NCBI GenBank assembly: GCA_028293745.1
Contig: JAQGOF010000039.1
Location: 1-64,000 of the forward strand
Direction: 5' to 3'
Source of the DNA: Gammaproteobacteria bacterium
GTDB lineage: Bacteria; Pseudomonadota; Gammaproteobacteria; Steroidobacterales; Steroidobacteraceae
DNA length: 64,000 bases
In this document: piece by piece, positions 26,000 through 33,859 of the stretch
How the letters are laid out: the number at the start of each line of letters is the position of its first letter
Numbering within the stretch: the stretch's first letter is position 1
The notes under the pieces: model-generated
Seen by the model: only the letters and a program-made list of their open reading frames with translations
Databases searched by the model: none
What the model was told of the DNA's origin: nothing
Translations under genes and position numbers: made by a program

Positions 26000-27152
26000 G
26001 ACGACGGCGCTTCCGTAAAACCCGCTCGAGGATGGTGGCGATCCCCTGGCCGCCCCCTATGCATTGGGTCGCCAGCGCATAGCGGCCTCCTACGCGGTGC
26101 AGGAGTGTTGCTGCCTTGCCGACGATGCGGGCACCAGTCGCGCCCAGCGGATGACCCAGGGCGATCGCGCCGCCATCGATGTTGAGGGTCTCGTCCTGGA
26201 TGCCGAGGTCACGGACGCACGCGAGCGCCTGACTCGCGAAGGCCTCATTCAACTCGACCACATCTATGTCCGCCATGTCGAGATTCGCACGACGTAACGC
26301 TTTTCGGGTAGCGGCGACAGGACCGATACCCATGATTTCCGGTGCGCAGCCGGCCACGGCGACGCTGCGGATGCGCGCGAGCACAGTGAGTCCACAGTTC
26401 ATCGCGTATTCCTCACTACAGATCAGCACAGCCGACGCGCCGTCGGTCAGCGGCGAGGAGGTCCCAGCAGTGACTGCCCCGTTCTGTGCGAAAGCCGGTT
26501 TGAGCTGTGCGAGGCCCGCGGCCGTGGTATCCGGACGGATACAACCGTCACTCTCGATGCTGCCATCCTTGCCCGCGATTGGCACCAGTTCGGCAGCGAA
26601 GTAGCCAGCCGATGCAGCCAACGCAGCGCGTCGCTGGCTGCGTACAGCAAACTCCTCCTGCTCACTGCGGCTGATGTCCCATTTGCTCGCAACATTCTCG
26701 GCGGTCTCACCCATGCTGATATAGGCCGCCGGCGCTTTTGCCTGCATGGCCGGGTTGGGCAGCGGATTGAAGCCCATCATCGGCACACGGCTCATGCTTT
26801 CGACACCGGCGGCGATGAAGACTTCGCCGGCACCCAGGAGGATCTGACCGGCTGCAATGTGGACTGACTGCATCGAGGAGCCGCAAAAGCGGTTGACCGT
26901 CATGCCGGCGACCGAGAAGGGCAGTCCGGCGAACATAGCGACCAAACGACCGATGTTGAATCCCTGCTCGCCTTCAGGAAAAGCGCAACCGACGATCACA
27001 TCCTCGATGTCCTGCGGCTTCACCCCAGTACGTGCGATCAGGGCGCTGATCACCCGCGCGGCCATGTCGTCAGGACGAACCCGCATCAGTGCGCCCTTGT
27101 TCGCGAGGGTGAAGGGAGAACGGGCGTAGCCCGCGATGACGACGTTTCTCAT
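25983..27152 (-). CDS. Acetyl-CoA acyltransferase (thiolase)
   Basis: A 389-residue thiolase from ATG 27152 (MRNVVIAGYARSPF); the frame is open to 27221 but the extra 23 residues are not family sequence. The nucleophile Cys is in VNRFCGSSMQSVH, the His in GGAIALGHPLGATGAR, and the second Cys in ATQCIGGGQG, so the catalytic set is complete. It performs the CoA-dependent cleavage of 3-ketoacyl-CoA. Its 3' end overlaps the FadN-type gene by 17 bases, which couples the two last beta-oxidation steps as in other fadN-fadA type operons. Confidence 0.93.
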   Translation of the reverse strand: MRNVVIAGYARSPFTLANKGALMRVRPDDMAARVISALIARTGVKPQDIEDVIVGCAFPEGEQGFNIGRLVAMFAGLPFSVAGMTVNRFCGSSMQSVHIAAGQILLGAGEVFIAAGVESMSRVPMMGFNPLPNPAMQAKAPAAYISMGETAENVASKWDISRSEQEEFAVRSQRRAALAASAGYFAAELVPIAGKDGSIESDGCIRPDTTAAGLAQLKPAFAQNGAVTAGTSSPLTDGASAVLICSEEYAMNCGLTVLARIRSVAVAGCAPEIMGIGPVAATRKALRRANLDMADIDVVELNEAFASQALACVRDLGIQDETLNIDGGAIALGHPLGATGARIVGKAATLLHRVGGRYALATQCIGGGQGIATILERVLRKRRRHGSNP

Positions 27153-27169
27153 TCGGCTACTCCGCCCTG

Positions 27170-27478
27170 TCAGGCGACTTCGATCTGAAGCAACGGGACG
27201 TACTGCTGTCCCCCGTAGCAATCCCCATCGCGCAACTCGCCCTGAAAGATCGGCCGCGGTATTGAGGCTTTGATGGCCAGCGCGTGGTCGTGATACACGA
27301 GCGTGATGTCCTCTTCGCGCTGGCCATAGATTTGTGCCAATAGATGCTTCGTCAGCGGCTGTGACCGCTTCGCGCGCTCGTAGTTCTCCCGGCTCGAGAA
27401 CATGAGATCGAACGTCAGGACGAAAGGTCCCGCGTTCTTGGAGCGAATCAAGCTACACAGATCAAACAACGTTGCCAT
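27170..27478 (-). CDS. DUF4387 family protein
   Basis: A 102-residue protein matching DUF4387 (LFDLCSLIRSKNAGPFVLTF, then DITLVYHDHALAIKASIPRP). This small domain occurs either fused to, or encoded next to, DUF1446/AtuA proteins, as here with only two bases between the genes. No catalytic role has been shown to my knowledge; the AtuA context is acyclic terpenoid catabolism. It probably forms a complex with the DUF1446 partner. Confidence 0.88.
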   Translation of the reverse strand: MATLFDLCSLIRSKNAGPFVLTFDLMFSSRENYERAKRSQPLTKHLLAQIYGQREEDITLVYHDHALAIKASIPRPIFQGELRDGDCYGGQQYVPLLQIEVA

Positions 27479-27480
27479 GG

Positions 27481-28848
27481 TTAGATTTCCACGAACTCGG
27501 TACGGAACATCTCATAGGGGTCATCGGGTACGACGACGTGATTGACGCTGAATCGATAGACGGCGCCCCGGGGCAACTCTGGTGGGGAGAACGGGTAGGC
27601 AATGCTGCTGATGATTCCTTGATACTCTGGAATCGGTAGATGAGCGCTCACATGGCTGACGAAGGTGGCAATCTTGTTGGCCAAGTCCTGTGTGGGCGCC
27701 GTGATGGTGATGAGTACGCCAACCTCGTATCCGGCCGCGGATGCGCGCATGGGTTCGAGCGGCCCCATGACCGCATCGCGCCCATAGATCCGGTAGTTGA
27801 TGTCGTAGTCATTCTTGGTCAGCTGCCCCGGAAACAGTTCCGCAATCCGCGTGTCAAAGAACGCTTGGGCTTTCGGCAGGAGCGTCTCCAGCGCACGGAT
27901 GATGTACGGGTCCCGAATTCCACCGATCACGATCGTCTGATAGCCAACGAGCTGCGCGCCTTCGAGCTTGACCGTGTATTGGGCGGCCTCCCTGAAGCGG
28001 GAGCCGGTAACCCGTACGAGGCGATCGGAAAGCGCGTGGTACTCGGCTCGCTCGGTATCAATGACGCCTGAGGGCTCCGTCAGGAGAAACGGGTTCGCAT
28101 TTTCATACAGGGTGTGGGCTGCAATGGTTTGCGGGGTGCATCGAGCGTTCAGATCCAGCGGTTCGATGTCAAAGTGATCGTCGCGAATCCTTGCAAACAT
28201 GCAATCCGCTGCAGGCACGACCGCGCAAGCCGCGCCGCACTCGAGAGTCTTGGCCGCGTGCCAGGACAGACCGGGATCCGCGCCCAGGGTAAGAGGAATC
28301 GCGGCGTACAATGCCGAGTCACTGGCTCTGCCGGCCAGCACTACGTCAGCTCCGGCGGCGAGGGCGGCTTGTATGGGTTCTGTGCCCATCATGCCAACGA
28401 TGTGACTCGACTCGATGACCTGTTCTGAAATGGGCGGCGCGGGGAAGAGTGGCCGGACGCGACCCTCGGCCAGCCGCCGCTTCAGATAGGCTGTTGACTG
28501 GTCGGATTTGATCAGAGCCGCTTTGAAATGAAGTCGCTCCTCTCCTGCAGTTTCCCGCGCGAGCTGCGCCATCCAGTCAACGCCCACGTCGCGCCCGCTG
28601 GTGGCGCACGAGCCGATGATGAGCGGCACTCTGAGCGTGTCGCGAGCTTTCAGCAGCAGGCGCAGGTCGCGTGCACATGCCTCCCGCGACAGTTTGGGCT
28701 TGCCGGATCCCAGGTAGGCGGGCCCTGAGTCGGTGGACCCGCCGTCACAGGCTATGAAAGTCGGCGCGAGTGCAATGCCCCGGTTCAATGACTCGACCTT
28801 GAATCCGGCTCCGAGTACGCCCGTGGCCGCAAGAACTCTTATTTCCAT
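27481..28848 (-). CDS. DUF1446 / AtuA-like protein
   Basis: A 455-residue AtuA-type protein (DUF1446). Landmarks: GGSTDSGPAYLGSGKPKLSR near the N-terminus, PLIIGSCATSGRDVGVDW, and ADVVLAGRASDSALYAAIPL. AtuA is encoded in the citronellol/geraniol operon of Pseudomonas, but its reaction is unresolved. Its start overlaps the transporter stop as TGATG, and DUF4387 follows after two bases. With a thiolase, a FadN-type enzyme and a dehydrogenase in the same operon, a role in handling a branched or terpenoid-like acyl chain is plausible. Confidence 0.88.
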   Translation of the reverse strand: MEIRVLAATGVLGAGFKVESLNRGIALAPTFIACDGGSTDSGPAYLGSGKPKLSREACARDLRLLLKARDTLRVPLIIGSCATSGRDVGVDWMAQLARETAGEERLHFKAALIKSDQSTAYLKRRLAEGRVRPLFPAPPISEQVIESSHIVGMMGTEPIQAALAAGADVVLAGRASDSALYAAIPLTLGADPGLSWHAAKTLECGAACAVVPAADCMFARIRDDHFDIEPLDLNARCTPQTIAAHTLYENANPFLLTEPSGVIDTERAEYHALSDRLVRVTGSRFREAAQYTVKLEGAQLVGYQTIVIGGIRDPYIIRALETLLPKAQAFFDTRIAELFPGQLTKNDYDINYRIYGRDAVMGPLEPMRASAAGYEVGVLITITAPTQDLANKIATFVSHVSAHLPIPEYQGIISSIAYPFSPPELPRGAVYRFSVNHVVVPDDPYEMFRTEFVEI

Positions 28849-30248
28849 CAGTGGGATGCCTCTTCGAGTGTCAGCCCGCGCGTGCGCGGGCCAAATGCGC
28901 CCACCGCAAGGACGACCACGAGCATGCAGGAGGCAATGAAGACAAATACGCCGGTCGTACCGAAATCACGCAGCGCGATCGCGATCGCGAAACCTGACAA
29001 GATGGTCGCCAGGCGGCTGAAGGAATAGACGAAGCCGACCGCTCTGGCGCGGATGCGTGTTGGGTAGAGCTCGGTCTGGTACGCGTGATACGAGTAGGAC
29101 AGCACGATGTTGGAAATCGTCACCAGGGCCCCGAACGAGACCAGTGCCGCTGCGGTGTTTTGTTGCGAAAACAATAAGCCGAAGACTGCGGTGCCGGCGG
29201 CTCCGATGACGATCAGCCACTTGCGCTCGATCCGGTCGGCGATCAGGGCGCATAGCAGCGGTGTCAGGGGGTATACGATTGCAATGACGAAGGAGTACTG
29301 CAGGCTCTTGACGAAGCTGATGCCTTGCGATGCCAGAAGAGCGGGCACCCAGTTGCTGAAGCCGTAGAATCCCAGCGCCTGGAAGATGTTCAAGGCGAGG
29401 AGCATGGCCGTCCGTCGCGCATAGGGACGCCGAAATAGTTCACCGAAGCCGGGGCTGCGTTCACCGCCCCCCGAGCTGCCTGGCCCTTCCTGAATGATCA
29501 CAGGCTGAATCTTCACGGGCGGTACCGCGGGGAGCTGGCCGCCGATCTCATGCCGCAGGCGCGATTCGAGTGTCGAAACCAGTCGTTCGGCGGCCGCCAG
29601 TTGACCGTGCTGCAGCAGCCAGCGCGGCGATTCCGGAAGGACTCGGTACACCCACCAGACCACGGCCGTTGCCAATAGCGGAAACGCCGCAGCGTAGCGC
29701 CACCCGGAGATTCCAAATGGAGCTCGTGGCAGCAGCAGCCAGGACAGCAGAGCGGCTACCGGAACGGCGAGGTACATGAGCCCGTAGTTGATTGCGAAGG
29801 CTTTGCCGCGCCGATCTTTCGGAACCCACTCGGCGATGTAACTGTCACTCGTGATCAGCTGTACGCCAACACCAACTCCGGCGATGAGGCGCCACAAGTC
29901 CACGCTGACTGCCGTGTTCTGCGCAGCCATCACCGCTGTTGCGGCGATGTACCAGGCAAGTGAGCCGATCAGGATCGGGCGGCGGCCGAGCCGGTCGGCA
30001 ACGGCTGCAAACGCCGAAGTACCGACGAAGAGCCCCAGGAAAGTCGCAGCCGCAAAGCTCGCCTGATCGGTGAGGCCGAACAAGCCCTTTGCATCCGCGT
30101 TGAAGACCCCGGCGCGGATCAAGCCGGGACTCAGCGTGCTCGTGAGGGCAATCTCGTAGATTTCGAAGAATCCGCACAGGGAGAGCAGGGCGATCAGCTG
30201 CCAGATGTAGCGCGATGCAGGCAACCGATTGAAGCGGGCAGTGATCAT
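28848..30248 (-). CDS. MFS transporter (sugar/aromatic-acid porter type)
   Basis: A 466-residue, 12-helix transporter. Motif A is visible as AAVADRLGRRPILIG after TM2, with PESPRWLLQHGQ after TM6 and a second A-like motif ALIADRIERKWLIV in the C-half. ATG 30248 has GGAG nine bases upstream. The frame extends to 30635, but that runs through the promoter and into the divergent gene. A roughly 45-residue cytoplasmic loop with GSSGGGERS joins the halves. As first gene of the operon it probably imports the acid that the following enzymes degrade. Confidence 0.88.
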   Translation of the reverse strand: MITARFNRLPASRYIWQLIALLSLCGFFEIYEIALTSTLSPGLIRAGVFNADAKGLFGLTDQASFAAATFLGLFVGTSAFAAVADRLGRRPILIGSLAWYIAATAVMAAQNTAVSVDLWRLIAGVGVGVQLITSDSYIAEWVPKDRRGKAFAINYGLMYLAVPVAALLSWLLLPRAPFGISGWRYAAAFPLLATAVVWWVYRVLPESPRWLLQHGQLAAAERLVSTLESRLRHEIGGQLPAVPPVKIQPVIIQEGPGSSGGGERSPGFGELFRRPYARRTAMLLALNIFQALGFYGFSNWVPALLASQGISFVKSLQYSFVIAIVYPLTPLLCALIADRIERKWLIVIGAAGTAVFGLLFSQQNTAAALVSFGALVTISNIVLSYSYHAYQTELYPTRIRARAVGFVYSFSRLATILSGFAIAIALRDFGTTGVFVFIASCMLVVVLAVGAFGPRTRGLTLEEASH

Positions 30249-30347
30249 CGCGACCCGCTCCGCGGCATCGGGCTGCTGGGCCGCCGCATCACGCTCTATG
30301 TTGATTTTTTCAGTCAATGTATGAATGCGAGTTTGCACGGCAGACGG

Positions 30348-30376
30348 ATTAGAGCGAGCATATCCGCCGTGGTCAA
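30348..30376 (-). promoter_or_regulatory. Sigma-70-like promoter for the catabolic operon, with GTCAATCT repeats
   Basis: On the minus strand, TTGACC (30376-30371) and TCTAAT (30353-30348) are 17 bases apart, one mismatch each from consensus, 100 bases upstream of the transporter start. The plus strand shows GTCAATCT at 30372-30379 and again at 30391-30398, 19 bases apart, overlapping and flanking the -35. These are candidate operator sites for the divergent HTH protein. Confidence 0.55.
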
Positions 30377-30428
30377 TCTTGATTCCATATGTCAATCTGT
30401 AGGCCTCGAGCAGTTGCGGAGGGGATGT

Positions 30429-31658
30429 ATGGTTGTTCCCGCGCCCGTGCGCAGCGAAGCTTTGTATATCACCGCGAAAGAAGCCGCCGCCGCGCTCGGT
30501 GTAAGTATGCCCACGCTCTACGCCTACGTGAGTCGCGGACTCATCCGGTCTCAAGGCGTTGCGGGTTCGCGCAACCGCCGGTACTGGAAGGTGGACATCG
30601 AGCGTCTCAGGGGCAGGCGGGTCCTGCACGAACATAGTCAGGGTCAGCCGGGCTCAGGCGAGGAGGCCAAGGGCCTGGTCGCTGAAACGAAGATCACGCT
30701 GCTGACCGAGCGCGGCCTGTATTACCGCGGAAGGGACGTTGTTGAGCTGGCCGAGACGGAAACGTTCGAGTCGGTGGCTGCGCTGTTGTGGGAGGCGGAT
30801 CCCAAGGCCGTGTTTGGCAAGAGCCTGCCGTCAGCCCCGCCGTCGCTTGCCAGACTCAGACGCAACCTCGCGGAGTTGACGGTGCTCGAGCAGGCAATGG
30901 CCTTGTTTCCACTCATCGAGCGGGCCAATCCGCGCTCCTATGATCTTTCCAAACCCGGATTCGCGCGCACGGGCGCGGATCTGTCGCGCTGGTACGCGGC
31001 CATACTCGCCGGCAGCAATGCTCCGAGCGACGCCCCGGTGCACGAATTCATTGCGGAGTCACTGGGCGCGCCGCAGGGCTATGCCGACATCATCCGGCGC
31101 CTGTTGATTGTCTGCGCCGATCATGAGTTTGATCCGACTGCTTACGCAGTGCGCGCTATCGCCAATGCGGGCGTGACGCCGTACTACGCCGTCGTTACGG
31201 GAATAATCGCCTCCAGAGGTCAGCGGCTGCAATCAGGGCGGATTGAGGCTGCCGCGCGGCTGCTCGAGGAGATTCTCAGTATCCCGGACCCGCGCGACAC
31301 CATCGTCGCCCGGTTTCGAAACGGCGAGCAATTGGTCGGCTTCGGCTCACCGGTTCATGACAAGATGGATCCGCGCGCTGCGATCATCATGGATGCTTTG
31401 AAAAGGAAGTTCGGTGACGACATCGAGCTCAAGCGCCTGCAGCGGGCCGCTGACACGGCTGCCGAGATTTCCGGGGCGCTGATGGAATTCATCCTGCCCG
31501 CGCTGTTTGTGGGCCGCAAGCTGGGACTGAAGGGTCAGGAGCTGGCGGTGAGCTCATTGGGGCGGATGGCCGGCTGGATCGCGCACGCGATGGAGCAATA
31601 CCATGGGCATCCGCTGATCAGGCCCCGCGCGCGATACACGGGCCCCCTGCCGAAGTGA
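30429..31658 (+). CDS. HTH / citrate-synthase-fold protein with degenerate active site
   Basis: A 409-residue protein; ATG 30429 has GGAGG about six bases upstream. Residues 11-65 form a MerR/excisionase-like helix-turn-helix (YITAKEAAAALGVSMPTLYA, then RYWKVDIERLRGRR). Residues about 85-409 have the citrate synthase fold (LYYRGRDVVELAE, CADHEFDPTAYAVR, GRMAGWIAHAMEQ, RPRARYTGP). The expected HGG motif reads GQRLQSG (264-270), and the second catalytic His, normally in GFGH, is S307 (GFGSPVH). The catalytic Asp position is probably E353 (LMEF). With both His missing, catalysis is unlikely. A CoA-ester-sensing transcription regulator of the divergent operon is the best hypothesis. Confidence 0.82.
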   Translation: MVVPAPVRSEALYITAKEAAAALGVSMPTLYAYVSRGLIRSQGVAGSRNRRYWKVDIERLRGRRVLHEHSQGQPGSGEEAKGLVAETKITLLTERGLYYRGRDVVELAETETFESVAALLWEADPKAVFGKSLPSAPPSLARLRRNLAELTVLEQAMALFPLIERANPRSYDLSKPGFARTGADLSRWYAAILAGSNAPSDAPVHEFIAESLGAPQGYADIIRRLLIVCADHEFDPTAYAVRAIANAGVTPYYAVVTGIIASRGQRLQSGRIEAAARLLEEILSIPDPRDTIVARFRNGEQLVGFGSPVHDKMDPRAAIIMDALKRKFGDDIELKRLQRAADTAAEISGALMEFILPALFVGRKLGLKGQELAVSSLGRMAGWIAHAMEQYHGHPLIRPRARYTGPLPK

Positions 31659-31775
31659 CGTCGCCGAAACAATGTGTATGGAATGAAACAAATGAGAGCA
31701 GTACGCAAATCAATGCACACAATTTCGATTGATATTGTCGTGATTGCCAGTCTCACTAGAGAGTAACCGGTAGAA

Positions 31776-32498
31776 ATGAACGCCGTGCCTCATCTGCTCA
31801 TTGTCGACGACGACGAAGATATTCTGTCTCTACTAACCAAGTTCTTCAGCAAGCATTGCCATCCGGTGACGGTCGCGGCAGATGGTGCTGCAATGTTCGC
31901 CGCCCTGGAAGAGCACTCGATTGATCTCGTCATTCTCGACCTGATGTTGCGGGGAGAAGATGGGCTCAGCCTCTGCCGGCAGTTGCGAGCGACATCCCGC
32001 GTTCCCATCATCATGCTCACCGCCATGGCGGACCACACCGATCGTGTCGTTGGACTCGAAGTGGGCGCCGATGACTACCTGACGAAACCGTTTGACCAGC
32101 GCGAATTGCTGGCCCGTGTCAAGGCGGTCCTGCGCCGGACGGCGGCGAGCGCTGCTCCCGCGACGCCGGCCGAAACCCGGCCGGCGCTTTGCTTCGCCAA
32201 CTGGCGTCTCGATGTCACACGGCGGGAGCTGAGGTCCGCGGATAACTCGCTTGTCGTCCTCTCGGGCGGAGAGTTCGACCTGTTGCTCGCATTTGTGGAG
32301 CATTCGCAGAGGGTTCTGACGCGGGACCAACTGCTTGATATATCGCGCGGCGCGTCGCATGCGGCGTACGACCGCAGCATCGATGTCCAGGTCAGCCGGC
32401 TGCGCTACAAACTGGAAGCGGATCCCAAGAACCCCGCGCTGATTCGCACTGTTCGCAACGGCGGTTATCTCTTCGCGCCCAAAGTGACGCGCGGATGA
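31776..32498 (+). CDS. OmpR-family response regulator (system 2)
   Basis: A 240-residue regulator with receiver domain (residues 4-121; VDDDEDILSLLTKFF, LVILDLMLRGEDG, IIMLTAM, YLTKPFDQ) and C-terminal winged helix (SIDVQVSRLRYKLEADPKNP, TVRNGGYLFAPK). It is a near-duplicate of the regulator at 11736, with most receiver positions identical. Its stop overlaps the kinase ATG as ATGA. The 117-base gap upstream contains ACAAT/ATTGT arms (31719-31738). Its neighbour beyond the kinase is the RND efflux operon, read from the other strand. Confidence 0.93.
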   Translation: MNAVPHLLIVDDDEDILSLLTKFFSKHCHPVTVAADGAAMFAALEEHSIDLVILDLMLRGEDGLSLCRQLRATSRVPIIMLTAMADHTDRVVGLEVGADDYLTKPFDQRELLARVKAVLRRTAASAAPATPAETRPALCFANWRLDVTRRELRSADNSLVVLSGGEFDLLLAFVEHSQRVLTRDQLLDISRGASHAAYDRSIDVQVSRLRYKLEADPKNPALIRTVRNGGYLFAPKVTRG

Positions 32499-33859
32499 AG
32501 ATGATTGCCTGGCCGCACGACTCCATCGCATCACGTTTCGTCTGGGCGGTCGTCCTGACGGTGGCGGTCGCGCTGGTACTCGTCCGTCTGTTCTTTATCT
32601 TTGGAGGTGTATGGGCGCGGGAGCCTTTGGATCATTCGGCCCTGCCTGCGCGGGCGCGCGACCTGTTTCGCGTGATTGAAGCGGCGCCGCCGCAAGTGCG
32701 GCCGACTTTGGCGGCTGCCGCGGCGACGGACGGGCTCGCCCTGGAGTGGTACGACGCTACGTCCTCCGTCTCGGCAATGCTTTGGCGTGACAGTGGTATC
32801 GACGACAAGGCATCCGTGCGCAGGCGCGTTCTAGGTGATCTCCAGCGAACTGCTGTGATCTACAAGCCAGGCGGCGCGCTGAGACTGCCTCCTCCTCTCG
32901 CCCACAATCAGCCGCAACACGCTTCTGCGTATTTCCTGTCCGTCCAGCTCACGGACGGCAGTTGGCTGGTCTTCAGTGTACCCAACAGGACCTGGGGTCT
33001 GTCGGAGCCGCTACGCTGGACCGTCTGGCTGACTTTTATGACGCTATCGATCGCAACAGTCTGTGCCCTTACCACACGCAGACTGGTCCGGCCCATCAAG
33101 GAATTTGCAGCGGCGGTACGCCGCTTTGGCGTCAACCCTCAAACGCCTGCAGTCCTCGAGAGCGGGCCCCGGGAACTCCGAGACGTGACCCGCGCCTTCA
33201 ATACCATGCAGGCGCAGATCCAGAAGTTCATGGCCTACCGCACGATGATGCTGGCGGCCATCTCGCACGATCTGCGTACGCCCTTGACGCGAATACGTTT
33301 GCGCGGCGAGTTGATCGATGACGAGATACAGCAGGCGAAACTATTCAAAGATGTCGACGAGATGCAGACGATGGTCGACGGGGCTCTCGCGTTCTTCAGG
33401 GGCGATGCGGACGAGGAAGTGACGACGACCTTCGATCTTGCGGGCGTGCTGCAGACCATTGCCAACGACTACGCCGATCAAGGTATTGAGGTGGGTTACG
33501 TTGGGCCTGCCCATGCGGACTATTGTGGCCGGCCCTTTGGATTGAAGAGGGCGTTCACCAACCTGGTTGAGAACGCTGTGAAATATGCAACACCCCCGCA
33601 CATTCAACTTACCTTCCGAGACAAGGTTGTTACGGTTGCGGTCCGGGACCAGGGACCCGGAATTCCGCCGGACTCCCTGGCTCGGGTCTTTGCCCCCTTC
33701 TTCCGGGTCGACCGGTCGCGCAATCGGGCCACCGGGGGCGTCGGTCTCGGCCTGACGGCAGCGCAGGCCATTGTCAGCGGTCACGGCGGGGCTATAACTC
33801 TCTGCAATCAACCTGCCGGCGGCTTGGAAGCGCTCGTCACTTTGCCCCGCGTCGGCTGA
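32495..33859 (+). CDS. Sensor histidine kinase (system 2)
   Basis: A 454-residue kinase with two membrane helices (about residues 14-36 and 165-190) around a roughly 130-residue periplasmic loop, a HAMP domain (LVRPIKEFAAAVRRFGVNP), the H box AAISHDLRTPLTRIRLR and a complete HATPase (TNLVENAVKYA, RDQGPGIPPDSL, GGVGLGLTAAQAIV). It overlaps the regulator gene by four bases. The last 52 bases overlap, tail to tail, the 3' end of the RND-channel fusion gene on the other strand. By position it may control that pump. Confidence 0.92.
   Translation: MKMIAWPHDSIASRFVWAVVLTVAVALVLVRLFFIFGGVWAREPLDHSALPARARDLFRVIEAAPPQVRPTLAAAAATDGLALEWYDATSSVSAMLWRDSGIDDKASVRRRVLGDLQRTAVIYKPGGALRLPPPLAHNQPQHASAYFLSVQLTDGSWLVFSVPNRTWGLSEPLRWTVWLTFMTLSIATVCALTTRRLVRPIKEFAAAVRRFGVNPQTPAVLESGPRELRDVTRAFNTMQAQIQKFMAYRTMMLAAISHDLRTPLTRIRLRGELIDDEIQQAKLFKDVDEMQTMVDGALAFFRGDADEEVTTTFDLAGVLQTIANDYADQGIEVGYVGPAHADYCGRPFGLKRAFTNLVENAVKYATPPHIQLTFRDKVVTVAVRDQGPGIPPDSLARVFAPFFRVDRSRNRATGGVGLGLTAAQAIVSGHGGAITLCNQPAGGLEALVTLPRVG

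Noticed and set aside
30249..30635. Extended N-terminus of the MFS transporter
   Set aside because: The extension crosses the operon promoter and the divergent HTH gene; ATG 30248 has a good ribosome site and gives normal length.
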